DNA from: Paractinoplanes aksuensis
GTDB lineage: Bacteria > Actinomycetota > Actinomycetes > Mycobacteriales > Micromonosporaceae
Assembly: GCF_024137025.1 (NCBI RefSeq)
Contig: NZ_JAMYJR010000041.1
Coordinates: forward strand, 1 to 64,000
Direction of reading: 5' to 3'
Length of the DNA: 64,000 bases
The notes under the pieces were generated by a model. The model saw nothing but the letters and a program-made list of their open reading frames with translations. It was not told the DNA's origin and did no database searches. Every line of letters begins with the position of its first letter. The stretch's first letter is position 1. A program made the position numbers and the translations under genes. Positions 1 to 8,380 of the stretch are shown piece after piece.

Positions 1-74
<74 letters not shown>

Positions 75-174
75 ACCACGGCGACGTGCGTAAGTGGTTG
101 CGCCCAACCCCAAAACCGCCGTTCCGGTGGCGGGTGATGATCAACTGCTGTTGGGGCTGGGGCAGAATGGCGCG

Positions 175-630
175 ATGGCGAGCGACCCGAAAATGGAGTT
201 GGTTCCGGTTACGGCTGAGAACTGGCGGGACTGCGCCGGGCTGAGTGTGCGCGGGGAGCAGCAGCGGTTTGTCAGTGCGGTCAGCTACTACCTCTGTCTG
301 TGCAACTACGGGGACACCTGGAATCCGCTGGCGGCCGTCCGGGACGGGGACGTCGTCGGGTTTGTCATGTGGGGGATCGATGACGACCGGAGCGCCTGGA
401 TCGGGGGCCTGGTGGTCGACGGGCGGCATCAGCGGCAGGGGATCGGGCACGCCATCGTTCGGCAGCTGCGGGAGCGGCTGATCAGCGAACCGGGCACGCC
501 GAACGTGGCGCTCAGCTACGCCGCCGACAACACCGCCGCCAGGCACCTGTATCGGACGCTCGGCTTCCACGAGACGGGTGAGACCGAGGGGACGGAGCTG
601 GTGGCGCGCTGGACCCCGGCTCACGGGTGA
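175..630 (+). CDS. GNAT family N-acetyltransferase
   Basis: This is a 151-aa acyl-CoA-dependent N-acetyltransferase of the GNAT fold; the substrate is unknown. The acetyl-CoA site is the motif RHQRQGIGHAIVRQL near residues 84-98 (R/Q-x-x-G-x-G/A type), followed by the typical C-terminal run with ADNTAARHLYRTLGF. The open frame reaches up to a GTG at 94, but the first 27 codons do not look like GNAT sequence and overlap a repeated promoter-region motif, so the ATG at 175 (or the one at 193) is preferred. It converges on the truncated exporter gene, whose open frame runs into its 3' end. Confidence 0.8.
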   Translation: MASDPKMELVPVTAENWRDCAGLSVRGEQQRFVSAVSYYLCLCNYGDTWNPLAAVRDGDVVGFVMWGIDDDRSAWIGGLVVDGRHQRQGIGHAIVRQLRERLISEPGTPNVALSYAADNTAARHLYRTLGFHETGETEGTELVARWTPAHG

Positions 631-1216
631 CGGGCTGAGGTGAGTCGCGCCCCGGCACCAGCGTGACTCCGGTGCCGGCCAGTGTGACCAGGGCCAGGGC
701 GGCGACCGGCAACCCGCCCACTCCGGGCACGAGCCCACCCAGGCGCGCGGTCAGCACGATGTAACCGGCGCCACAGACCCCGGCCAGTGCGGCCAGCAGC
801 AGTCCGCCGAGCGGGACGGATGCGCCGGGCTGCCACCACAGCAGGGCGACTCCGGCTCCGGCGAGCAGGGCCCAGAGCAGGTCGAGCAGCCGCCGCGTCT
901 GCACGAGCGAGACCGTGAGCGGGCCCAGGAACGAAACGGTGACGACCACGCCGAGCGGAACCGTGCGCAGGGCCAGCGCCGACAAGAGGTTGAGCCCGGC
1001 GACCGCGATCCCGAGCAGGGCCGCCGCTCGCCATGCGGCTCGGGACCAGTTCCGCAGGCGGGGGCGGGCCAGAACGAAGAGGGCCAGCGCCGCGATCGTG
1101 ACCCGCAGCAGCACCACGCCGGTGGCGCCCAGGTCGTCGAACAGGGTGCGGCCGACGGCCTGGCCGAACTGGATCGAGGCCACCGAAACGAGCACCAGCA
1201 GGGGCGCGGCATTCAT
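512..1216 (-). pseudogene. truncated EamA/RhtA-type DMT exporter
   Basis: The N-terminal ~187 residues are a drug/metabolite-transporter protein: about six hydrophobic helices with phrases such as VTVSFLGPLTVSLVQ and the RhtA-like FGQAVGRTLFDDLGA. Members of this family have about ten helices and 280-300 aa in two EamA halves. Here recognisable sequence stops near nt 655, about 25 bp beyond the stop of the convergent acetyltransferase gene, and the frame continues as arginine/proline-rich nonsense antisense to that gene. Most of the second EamA half is therefore missing, which suggests a deletion. The ATG at 1216 lies 27 bp from the divergent hydrolase start. A functional transporter is unlikely. 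Confidence 0.7.
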
Positions 1217-1243
1217 GTCGTACCCCCGGTCTAGGTTCCCGGC

Positions 1244-2056
1244 ATGGAAACTATCGAGCCGGTGAACGGGATCAAACTCTTCGTCCGCCGTTTCGGTGAC
1301 CCCGGGCGGCCGATGCTGGTCGTGATCCATGGTGGACCGCCCTGGGACCATTCCTATCTGCTCCCGGTGGCCGAGCTGGCCGACGCGTTCCACGTCGTGT
1401 TCTTCGACCTGCGGGGCAGCGGCCGGTCGAGCCGCGACGTGCCCCTGCAACCCGGCCTCATCGCCGACGACGTGGCCGCGCTGATCCGGCATCTGGGCGC
1501 CGAGCGGGCCGACGTGCTGGGCTTCTCGTACGGCGGTGGCATCGCCATGCGGCTGGCCGAGCAACACCCGGCGGTGCTCCGGCGGCTGATCCTCGCTTCC
1601 ACCACGGCGTACGGTGATTTCGTGCCTGTCATCCCGGCCGAGCGGGCGGCGATGTGCGGCGAGGTCGACCGGTCCGGCGGTGAGGACGGCGCGCTGGCGC
1701 GGGCGATGGCCGAGGCCGACCTGCCGGTGACCATCTGGCGGCTCGACCGGGCCGAGGCGTGGCGGGCCGTGCTGGCCGAGGTCCGCTTCTCCAGCGCGTG
1801 GGACGTCCCGTACGCGGAAGGAAAGCTGAAACCGGCCCGCCCCACCGACCCGTCGGGGGTGCTGCGCCGCTGGGGCGGTGACGTGCTGATCCTGCACGGC
1901 GAGCGCGAGATGACGTTCCCGCCCGAGGTCGCGCACCGCCTGCACGCCGCCGTGCCCGGCAGCCGGCTGCGGCTGATCCCCGACGCGGCCCACATGGCCC
2001 AGTTCGACAACCCGGTCGCGTGGCTCGCCGCCGTGCGCGACTTCCTGACGGGATAG
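1244..2056 (+). CDS. alpha/beta hydrolase (proline iminopeptidase-like)
   Basis: A 270-aa alpha/beta-hydrolase-fold enzyme. It has the oxyanion-hole segment VIHGGPPWDHS near residues 28-38, the nucleophile elbow GFSYGG with Ser95, and a C-terminal His in DAAHMAQFDNP near residue 250; the acid is probably in the LILHGERE strand. The HGGPP element recalls proline iminopeptidases and haloalkane-dehalogenase-like hydrolases, but the substrate cannot be read from sequence. The start ATG lies 6 nt after a TAGGTT hexamer, so the message is probably leaderless. The glutamine amidotransferase gene follows after 4 bp. Confidence 0.85.
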   Translation: METIEPVNGIKLFVRRFGDPGRPMLVVIHGGPPWDHSYLLPVAELADAFHVVFFDLRGSGRSSRDVPLQPGLIADDVAALIRHLGAERADVLGFSYGGGIAMRLAEQHPAVLRRLILASTTAYGDFVPVIPAERAAMCGEVDRSGGEDGALARAMAEADLPVTIWRLDRAEAWRAVLAEVRFSSAWDVPYAEGKLKPARPTDPSGVLRRWGGDVLILHGEREMTFPPEVAHRLHAAVPGSRLRLIPDAAHMAQFDNPVAWLAAVRDFLTG

Positions 2057-2060
2057 CCTC

Positions 2061-2852
2061 GTGGACGTGGCGACTGCACTTGTCATCGAGAACGATCCGA
2101 CCGACGACCTGCGCCGGCTGGGTGACTGGCTGACCGAGGCGGGGCTCGGGCTCACCGTCCTGCGGCCGCACGCCGGTGACGAGCTGCCCGAGACGCTCGA
2201 CGGCTACCTCGCGCTCATCGTGCTGGGCGGCGACCAGAACGCGTACTCCGACGCCGAGGGCCGGCCCGGCGCCCCCTGGTTCCCGGCGCTCGAGGCGCTG
2301 CTGCGCAAGGCGGTCCGCCACCGGGTGCCGACGCTCGGGGTCTGCCTCGGCGGCCAGCTGCTGGCCACCGCGCACGGCGGCCTGGTCGAGCGCGGCACCA
2401 GCGGCCCCGAGATCGGCCCCGGCCTGGTCGGCAAGCGCGACGCGGCCGACAAGGATCCGCTGTTCAAGTGGGTGCCGCTGCTGCCCGACGTGATCCAGTG
2501 GCACCGCGACGAGATCACCGAGCTGCCGTTGCAGGCGACGCTGCTCGCCGCGTCCAGCCGCTACCCGCATCAGGCGTTCCGCATCGGCGACCGGGCCTGG
2601 GGCATCCAGTTCCACATCGAGTGCGACGCCGCGATGATCGCGCAGTGGGCCGCGAGCGACCAGGCCGGCCTCGACGAGCTGGGCTACGACGCCGAGGCGG
2701 TCGTCTACGCCATGGCCGAGCAGCTGCCCGACGTCGAAGAGGTGTGGCAGCCGTTCGCCGCCCGGTTCGCCGCGCTGGCCCTCGGCACCCTGCCCGACGC
2801 CGACATACCCGACGCCGGCACCGGCCGCACCCTTCCGCTGCTGGGGAACTGA
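2061..2852 (+). CDS. class I glutamine amidotransferase (GMP synthase-like)
   Basis: A 263-aa type 1 glutamine amidotransferase, expected to release ammonia from glutamine for an unidentified acceptor. The triad is visible: Cys95 in GVCLGGQL, and His185 and Glu187 in GIQFHIECDA. The protein stands alone without a synthetase domain, as in the GuaA-like GATase family. It starts at a GTG 4 bp after the hydrolase stop and ends 2 bp before the glnE start. A similar amidotransferase gene next to glnE occurs in other actinomycetes, so a link to glutamine metabolism is plausible but inferred only from context. Confidence 0.85.
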   Translation: MDVATALVIENDPTDDLRRLGDWLTEAGLGLTVLRPHAGDELPETLDGYLALIVLGGDQNAYSDAEGRPGAPWFPALEALLRKAVRHRVPTLGVCLGGQLLATAHGGLVERGTSGPEIGPGLVGKRDAADKDPLFKWVPLLPDVIQWHRDEITELPLQATLLAASSRYPHQAFRIGDRAWGIQFHIECDAAMIAQWAASDQAGLDELGYDAEAVVYAMAEQLPDVEEVWQPFAARFAALALGTLPDADIPDAGTGRTLPLLGN

Positions 2853-2854
2853 GC

Positions 2855-5800
2855 GTGACCCGGCCCAGCCGGCTGGCCCGGTACGGCTTCGCCGAGGACG
2901 GTGTCCGGGCGTCCGACCTGCTCGGGCCGACCGGGCTGCGGCTGTGGGACGCCGAGGCCCAGGCGCCGGCCGATCCCGACGCGGCCGAGCTGCTCAGTTC
3001 GCTGTCCCGGGCGGCCGACCCCAACCTGGCCCTGCGCCAGCTGCACCGGCTGGTCGAGGCGGCCGGGCGGGCGGCCGCGCGCGGCAACGGCGGCCCGGTC
3101 ACCGGCCCGGGCGTCGGGATCAGCGCCAACGAGGCCACCGACGTGCTGATCGGCGCCCTGGCCGCCGACGCCGGCCTGCGCCGCCGGCTGGTCGCTGTGC
3201 TGGGCGCGTCGTCGGCGCTCGGCGACCACCTGGTGGCCAACCCCGGCGACTGGCAGGTGCTGGCCACCGGCAAGACCGGTCTGCCGCCCAACGCCGAGGG
3301 CCACCTCGAGGTCGGGGGCGACGAGCCCAGCGTGCCCGAGCTGCGCCGGGCCTACCGCATCGCGTTGCTGCGCATCGCCGCGGCCGATCTGACCGGGGGC
3401 CGGGGGCTCGAGCCGACCATGGCCGCGTTGTCCCGGCTGGCCGACGAGACGCTGGCCACCGCGTACGCCATCGCCGTGGCCGGGTTGACCACGGGCACGG
3501 CCGAGCCGAGCCTGGCCGTGGTCGCGATGGGCAAGTGCGGCGGCAACGAGCTCAACTACGTGTCCGACGTCGACGTCATCTTCGTGGCCGACTCCGACGA
3601 CGACCTCAGCGCCGGCACCGTCGTCGCGGCCCGGATCATCGAGATCTGCGGCATGGTGGCCTGGCCGGTCGACGCCGCGCTGCGGCCCGAGGGCAGCCGG
3701 GGCCCGCTGGTCCGCACGCTGGCCAGCCACCAGGCCTACTACCGGCGCTGGGCCCGCACGTGGGAGTTCCAGGCGCTGCTCAAGGCCCGTCCCGCCGCCG
3801 GCGATCTGGCGCTGGGCCGGCGCTGGATCGACGACCTGGCTCCGCTGGTGTGGCACGCGGCCGAGCGGCCCGAGGCGGTGGCCGACGTCCGCGACATGCG
3901 TCGCAAGATCATCGACAACGTGCCTCCAGGGCTGGTCGACCGCGAGATCAAGCGGGGGCCGGGCGGGCTGCGGGACATCGAGTTCGCGGTGCAGCTGCTC
4001 CAGCTCGTGCACGGCCGGGTCGACGAGACGCTGCGCGCCCCGGGCACCATCCCGGCCTTGCGCGCGCTCGTGACCGGCGGTTACGTCGGCCGCGACGACG
4101 GCGAGACGTTGCTGCGCGGCTACCGTTTCCTGCGCAGCGTCGAGCACCGGCTGCAACTGCAACAGCTCCGGCGTACGCACACCGTCCCCGACGACCCGGC
4201 CGGCCTCCGCTGGCTGGCCGCCGCCCTCGGCTACACGGCCATGCCCGGGCGCGATGCCGTCGAGGCGTTCCGCTCCGACTGGGTGGGCCACGCCGCCCAG
4301 GTGCGCCGCCTGCACGTCAAGCTGCTCTACCAGCCGCTGCTCGAGGCCGTGGCCCGGGTGCCGGCCGAGGCGCTGCGCATGACGACCGAGTCGGCCGGCC
4401 GCCGCCTCGAGATCCTCGGCTTCGCCGACCCCGACGGGGCGCTGCGCCACCTGCAGGCACTCACCGGCGGCGTCACCCGCACGTCGGCGATCCAGCGCAC
4501 CCTGCTGCCGATGCTGCTGCAAGAGTTCGCCGACGCCCCCGAGCCCGACCGCGGCCTGCTCAACTACCGTCACGTCTCCGACAAGCTCGGCAGCACCCCG
4601 TGGTACCTGCGCCTGCTGCGTGACGGTGGCCCGGTCGCCCGCCGCCTGGCCCGGGTGATCAGCCTCTCCCGGTACGCGACCGACCTGCTCACCCGCGACC
4701 CCGAGGCGCTGCGGCTGCTGGCCGACGACACCGAGCTGCAGCCCCGCTCGCGCGCGTCGCTGCTCGACGGGTTCACAGCCGCCGCCGACCGGTACGCCGA
4801 CGACCCGGTCAAGGCGATCGCCGCCGTCCGCGCCCGCCGCCGGCGCGAGCTGTTCCGCCTGGCCTGCGCCGACATCCTGAGCCGGGCCGGTGAGCTGGCC
4901 CCGGCCCACCCGCTCGAAGTCAACGCGATCGGCATCGCGCTCTCCGACGTCACCGACGCCACGCTCAACGCGGCCCTGACCGTGGCCCGCCGCGCCCACC
5001 CCGGCCCCGACGGGCTGCGGTTCGCGATCATCGGCATGGGCCGGCTCGGCGGCTACGAGATGAGCTACCCGTCCGACGCCGACGTCCTGTTCGTCTACGA
5101 GCCCCCGGCCGGCGTCCCCGAGAACGAGTCGAGCGCCGCCGCCCGCGTCATCGCCGAAGAGCTGCGCCGCGCCCTGACCGCCCCCGCGCCCGACCCCGAG
5201 CTGGGCATCGACGCCGACCTGCGCCCCGAGGGCCGCCAGGGTCCGCTGGTCCGCAGCCTGGCCGCCTACCAGCAGTACTACGCCCGGTGGTCGCGCGTCT
5301 GGGAGGCCCAGGCCCTGCTCCGGGCCCGTTTCGTCGCCGGCGACACCGACCTCGGCGACCGCTTCGAAGAGCTGGCCGACAAGATCCGCTACCCCGAGGG
5401 CGGCCTGACCCGCGAACAGGTCGTCGAGATCCGCCGCATCAAGGCCCGGGTCGAGGTCGAGCGGCTGCCCCGCAACGCCGACCCGCAGACGCACACCAAG
5501 CTGGGCCGGGGCGGCCTGTCCGACGTGGAATGGGCGGTCCAGCTGCTGCAGCTGCGCCACGCCTACGCCGTGGCCGGTCTGCGCCGCACCCGCACCCTCG
5601 AGGCGCTCGACTCGGCCGTCGAGGCCAAGCTGATCGACAAGGTCGACGCGGCCGCGATGACCGCCGGCTGGACGCTGGCGGCCCAGGTGCGCAACGCGTT
5701 GACCCTGGTCCGGGGCCGCCCCACCGACCAGTTGCCCCGCCACGGGGTCGAACTGGCGGGCGCCGTCCAGCTGCTGGGCGGCGGCGACCCGGGCGAGTTC

Positions 5801-5866
5801 GTCGACCGCTACCTGCGCCTGACCCGCCGCTCCCGCGCCGCGATGGAAAGGGTGCTGGAGTCTTAG
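2855..5866 (+). CDS. glnE: bifunctional glutamine synthetase adenylyltransferase/deadenylyltransferase
   Basis: A 1003-aa enzyme that adenylylates and deadenylylates glutamine synthetase in response to nitrogen state. Both nucleotidyltransferase domains are present: GGNELNYVSDVDVIFV near residues 228-243 and GGYEMSYPSDADVLFVYE near residues 729-746, each with the Asp-x-Asp metal-binding pair. Each is followed by a helical segment containing RGPGGLRDIEFAVQLLQL or RGGLSDVEWAVQLLQL. Length is normal for actinobacterial GlnE. The GTG at 2855 is preferred because upstream codons overlap the amidotransferase gene. Its target GlnA is encoded about 36 kb downstream. Confidence 0.97.
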   Translation: MTRPSRLARYGFAEDGVRASDLLGPTGLRLWDAEAQAPADPDAAELLSSLSRAADPNLALRQLHRLVEAAGRAAARGNGGPVTGPGVGISANEATDVLIGALAADAGLRRRLVAVLGASSALGDHLVANPGDWQVLATGKTGLPPNAEGHLEVGGDEPSVPELRRAYRIALLRIAAADLTGGRGLEPTMAALSRLADETLATAYAIAVAGLTTGTAEPSLAVVAMGKCGGNELNYVSDVDVIFVADSDDDLSAGTVVAARIIEICGMVAWPVDAALRPEGSRGPLVRTLASHQAYYRRWARTWEFQALLKARPAAGDLALGRRWIDDLAPLVWHAAERPEAVADVRDMRRKIIDNVPPGLVDREIKRGPGGLRDIEFAVQLLQLVHGRVDETLRAPGTIPALRALVTGGYVGRDDGETLLRGYRFLRSVEHRLQLQQLRRTHTVPDDPAGLRWLAAALGYTAMPGRDAVEAFRSDWVGHAAQVRRLHVKLLYQPLLEAVARVPAEALRMTTESAGRRLEILGFADPDGALRHLQALTGGVTRTSAIQRTLLPMLLQEFADAPEPDRGLLNYRHVSDKLGSTPWYLRLLRDGGPVARRLARVISLSRYATDLLTRDPEALRLLADDTELQPRSRASLLDGFTAAADRYADDPVKAIAAVRARRRRELFRLACADILSRAGELAPAHPLEVNAIGIALSDVTDATLNAALTVARRAHPGPDGLRFAIIGMGRLGGYEMSYPSDADVLFVYEPPAGVPENESSAAARVIAEELRRALTAPAPDPELGIDADLRPEGRQGPLVRSLAAYQQYYARWSRVWEAQALLRARFVAGDTDLGDRFEELADKIRYPEGGLTREQVVEIRRIKARVEVERLPRNADPQTHTKLGRGGLSDVEWAVQLLQLRHAYAVAGLRRTRTLEALDSAVEAKLIDKVDAAAMTAGWTLAAQVRNALTLVRGRPTDQLPRHGVELAGAVQLLGGGDPGEFVDRYLRLTRRSRAAMERVLES

Positions 5867-5894
5867 GAAGCGCGCGGGTGGGTATTACCCTTTC

Positions 5895-6092
5895 ATGCTG
5901 TTCAACATGGTGAAGCGCTTCGCAATCATGGCCATCGCCGTCCCGCTCGCGGCGGCCGGCGCCCGCAAGCTCAGCGACACGCTGGAGGCCAAGCGCGGCC
6001 CCAGCCGCGGCAGCCGCGCGCTCCGTCAGGGCGCCGACTTCCTCGGCGGCCTCCGCGGCAACCAGAAGAAGAAGCGCCGTTTCGCCTGGTGA
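5895..6092 (+). CDS. small basic membrane-associated protein
   Basis: A 65-aa protein with one N-terminal hydrophobic segment (FAIMAIAVPLAAAGA) followed by a charged tail rich in Arg and Lys that ends in NQKKKRRFAW. I do not recognise a characterised family. The start ATG sits 4 nt after a TACCCT hexamer within a GGGTATTACCC palindrome, which fits leaderless expression separate from glnE. Codon use matches its neighbours, so the gene is probably real. Confidence 0.65.
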   Translation: MLFNMVKRFAIMAIAVPLAAAGARKLSDTLEAKRGPSRGSRALRQGADFLGGLRGNQKKKRRFAW

Positions 6093-6102
6093 CGACGCTG
6101 TC

Positions 6103-6324
6103 TCAGGCCTGCTTGCGGATCTCGTCGGCGGCGGCGAGCAGCACCTCGACGGGAATCTCGACGAGACGCTCGCCGTCCGGCACCTCGACGCCGGCCTTTT
6201 CACCGGTCATCTCGTAGCCCTGCACGACCACAGTGTCGCTGTCGGTGCCGTAGACGGTCGGGCAGGAGCCCACGCCGCACATGCTGGCAAGGGTTTTGGT
6301 GACGGCAGGTTCTTGAGTCGTCAT
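6103..6324 (-). CDS. small CGxGxCPTVY-motif protein (copy 2)
   Basis: A 73-aa protein whose core has a two-cysteine motif CGVGSCPTVY, then an acidic/beta segment TVVVQGYEMTG and a C-terminal helix LVEIPVEVLLAAADE. It is clearly paralogous to the 77-aa product at 7282-7515, with the same order CG-x-G-x-CPTVY, T/D-rich turn, VVQGY and LVEIP. The two copies flank a DUF5753-type HTH regulator, with 41 bp to the regulator stop. Such small partners beside actinobacterial HTH regulators (often DUF397) have been described as regulatory or toxin-antitoxin-like pairs; this one is not DUF397. Its function is unknown. Confidence 0.75.
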   Translation of the reverse strand: MTTQEPAVTKTLASMCGVGSCPTVYGTDSDTVVVQGYEMTGEKAGVEVPDGERLVEIPVEVLLAAADEIRKQA

Positions 6325-6365
6325 GTCTTCCAAGGTACGGACGGGAGCAAGTCCGTTACAACGAG

Positions 6366-7250
6366 TCAGGCCGCGGTACCCGGCAACATGCGGATGTACC
6401 GCTTCTGATGACGATCCAGAATGGGATCGATGTCGGCCGTCCCGAGGGCCTCGTAGGCGTCGAAAACGCGCCGGTAGTTGCGAACTGTGCGGCGGCCCCG
6501 GGAGAAAAGGCTGGTGTTGAAAAGATCGACCAGAACGGACTTCTCGCCCATGATCTCGAAGCCGTGATAGGGCGCGGTCGGCCACCGTGCGTCTTCGGGA
6601 ATGATCCGCACGCTGACGTTGGGTAACTCGGCAACCTCACGCAACCGGGCGATCTGACCGATCATGTCAACCGGCGCGCAGACCCGGTTACGCAGCACCG
6701 TCTCGGCCATGATGAAGATGAACCGGCGGCTTCGGTCGTAGAGAGCCTGACTGCGCTGCATTCGTGCGGAGACGGCTTCGGACACCGCCAGCGCGGACGC
6801 GGCCAGCTGATCCTCGGCCAGTTCGGTCTCGACCGGCGTCAGCAGGGCTCGCGCATATTCACTCGTCTGCAACAGGCCCACTACCACGGCCGGTTGGAAC
6901 GTACGGACCTCACGGCCGAGAGTCTCGAGCTGACGCACGAACTGCTGCCGGGCCGGAAGGTCGGGCTCGGTCGCCTGCCAGTCGACGAGCTGATCACTGG
7001 GATGCTCGGCGTTGGCGACCAAACGGTCGATCTCGGCCGCCGGCAGCTCCAGGGCTTCGGCGATGCGGCGGACGTCCTGCGGGTCGAGGCTGGAGACGCC
7101 GTTTTCGAGGCGGGACACGGTCGCCTGACTGAGGCCGACGAGCTTGCCCAAAGCGTGTCCGGACATCTTGCGCTGTTTGCGCCAGCGGGCCAGGGCGGCT
7201 CCCACGGATTCGTCCGAGCCGTCCGGCCGGTCCAGGGGCGGCTCGCTCAC
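6366..7250 (-). CDS. XRE-family regulator with DUF5753 (Scr1-like) domain
   Basis: A 294-aa DNA-binding protein. Residues 15-75 form an XRE helix-turn-helix (MSGHALGKLVGLSQATVSRLENG) and the rest is a DUF5753-type ligand/partner domain with the usual VVVGLLQTSEYARAL, an ER-x-R-Q-like segment (ARMQRSQALY), ISVRIIP-like NVSVRIIPEDAR and a C-terminal Y-x-R-x-F-D-A-Y-E-A-L helix. In actinomycetes these regulators usually pair with a small neighbouring protein and affect development or act as antitoxin-like repressors. Here paralogous small genes lie on both sides with 31 and 41 bp gaps, probably as one operon. Confidence 0.9.
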   Translation of the reverse strand: MSEPPLDRPDGSDESVGAALARWRKQRKMSGHALGKLVGLSQATVSRLENGVSSLDPQDVRRIAEALELPAAEIDRLVANAEHPSDQLVDWQATEPDLPARQQFVRQLETLGREVRTFQPAVVVGLLQTSEYARALLTPVETELAEDQLAASALAVSEAVSARMQRSQALYDRSRRFIFIMAETVLRNRVCAPVDMIGQIARLREVAELPNVSVRIIPEDARWPTAPYHGFEIMGEKSVLVDLFNTSLFSRGRRTVRNYRRVFDAYEALGTADIDPILDRHQKRYIRMLPGTAA

Positions 7251-7281
7251 GCCAACCGCCCCCTCTCGATATCTGTCTCGG

Positions 7282-7515
7282 TCAGCTTGCTGCTTTCAGG
7301 GCTTCAGCCAGAAGTGCGGCTGGAATCTCCACGAGCTGTTCGCCGGCGGGGATGTCGAGGCCGGTGGCCTCGGCGGTCACGGTATATCCCTGCACCACGT
7401 AGGTGTCGCGGTCGGTGCGGTATACGGTCGGGCAACTGCCGGCGCCGCAGATCTTGGTAACAAAGGTCAGCTGCGGTGCCGACTCCTGAACGCCCGTTAA
7501 GGGTAGATTTGTCAC
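7282..7515 (-). CDS. small CGxGxCPTVY-motif protein (copy 1)
   Basis: A 77-aa protein starting at a GTG at 7515 (the first codons VTNLPLTGV are unlike the paralogue). Its core CGAGSCPTVYRTDRDTYVVQ and tail GEQLVEIPAALLAEALKAAS match the 73-aa protein at 6103-6324. The two cysteines five residues apart could bind metal or form a disulphide, but no other ligand pair is evident. It is the first gene of the presumed three-gene operon, and two inverted repeats (7543-7589) lie directly upstream. Function unknown. Confidence 0.75.
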   Translation of the reverse strand: MTNLPLTGVQESAPQLTFVTKICGAGSCPTVYRTDRDTYVVQGYTVTAEATGLDIPAGEQLVEIPAALLAEALKAAS

Positions 7516-7542
7516 ACGCAGACGGTACAGCAAATGTCAAGG

Positions 7543-7589
7543 TCTATGCAGGCATCGCGCATAGATTCCATGCAACCACATGGTGGAAT
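7543..7589. promoter_or_regulatory. overlapping inverted repeats, candidate operator
   Basis: Two adjacent dyads precede the small-protein/HTH operon. The first is TCTATGC (7543-7549) with GCATAGA (7559-7565); the second is ATTCCA (7565-7570) with TGGAAT (7584-7589) around CATG...CATG. On the minus strand a TTGACA hexamer lies between the dyads and the gene. These are suitable autoregulatory sites for the HTH protein, but binding is inferred. Confidence 0.5.
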
Positions 7590-8017
7590 AGACGAACACC
7601 CCGAGTTTCCCGCCGTGAACTGGTGAGGGAACAGGATTCATGTTCGCGCATCATGCTTGCGTACGAGTGCATAGCCGTGGATATTCAGGGGTAAGGGTCT
7701 CGGAGAGAAAACCCGGTCGGCGCCAGAGGCGCCGACCGGGTCGTCCCACCGGCCGACGACGGGGTCAGGCCCTTGACGGTGCACGTACGGCCTGAACCGG
7801 AGGTCGATGGCATGCTCTCGTTCCGTTTCCTTTCATCGGCAGACAGCGATCTCCCAGCCGTGTATCCGGCTCGTGTCCTGCCACCCCTTCTGATCGGCCC
7901 GCGCGTCAGGCGTCCGCGTCCGAACCCTGGACGGTCCACTGAGTGGTCACCTCGTTCGAGCCGGCCGGTCGCGCGCCGGGCGGAACCCACTTTCGTCTCC
8001 CGGACCGGAGAACCTCG
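7590..8017. other. intergenic stretch without a confident gene
   Basis: Apart from the hairpin at 7711-7741 I see no supported gene. The minus strand at about 7906-7990 reads like a protein tail (WVPPGARPAGSNEVTTQWTV...) ending in a stop at 7906, but its upstream part runs antisense into the next gene. It may be a decayed C-terminal remnant. Confidence 0.4.
7711..7741. terminator. strong hairpin (bidirectional terminator candidate)
   Basis: Perfect 14-bp arms (ACCCGGTCGGCGCC and its complement) enclose a 3-nt AGA loop, preceded by AAAA and not followed by a long T tract. Such hairpins act as terminators in actinomycetes. It lies in a gap with no clear flanking 3' ends, consistent with a gene having been lost nearby. 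Confidence 0.6.
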
Positions 8018-8380
8018 ATGATCACATCTGTGCTGGCCGGGGTCGTCGCACTGATCGTGGTGCTGATCGTCCTCAGCGAGATCCTCGCGGCCGTCATCCC
8101 TCTCATCATCGTCCTGACCTGCGTGCCCGCTGCGGAGCGGGACGGGCTCGCCCGCGTGCTGGCGGTCATCGACTCCTCCCGCCGGCTGCGGGTGTGGTCT
8201 GCGCTCAAGCTTGCCGTCGTGCTGCGGCGGCAGGAGATCGAGCAGGCGCGGACGGCTCAGGATCCGTTGCGGAACCCGTACGCGCACCTCAACGACCACT
8301 TCGCGAACCTGCCGGGGGATGCGCCGCTGAATCCGCCGTACGAGCGGGCCGAGCCGGTCAGCCCACCCGTGCGCGACTGA
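8018..8380 (+). CDS. small membrane protein of unknown function
   Basis: A 120-aa protein with a long N-terminal hydrophobic stretch (VLAGVVALIVVLIVLSEILAAVIPLIIVL, one long or two short helices). A cytoplasmic basic part with VIDSSRRLRVWSALKLAVVLRRQEIEQ and a proline-rich tail follow. No family is recognised. The ATG at 8018 is chosen because GGAG lies 8-11 nt upstream and the hydrophobic segment starts at once; a GTG at 7943 would add 25 unconvincing residues. It converges on the amino-acid dehydrogenase gene, whose end overlaps its 3' end by 23 bp. Confidence 0.6.
   Translation: MITSVLAGVVALIVVLIVLSEILAAVIPLIIVLTCVPAAERDGLARVLAVIDSSRRLRVWSALKLAVVLRRQEIEQARTAQDPLRNPYAHLNDHFANLPGDAPLNPPYERAEPVSPPVRD

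Noticed and set aside
2705..5743. A ~1000-codon open frame antisense to glnE
   Set aside because: It mirrors the G/C third-position bias of glnE, has a Gly/Gln/Val-rich composition typical of antisense frames in high-GC DNA, and glnE is unmistakable.
7759..7830. A 23-codon minus-strand peptide (MKGNGTRACHRPPVQAVRA...) before the 7711 hairpin
   Set aside because: No RBS, no homology that I recognise, and too short to separate from chance.
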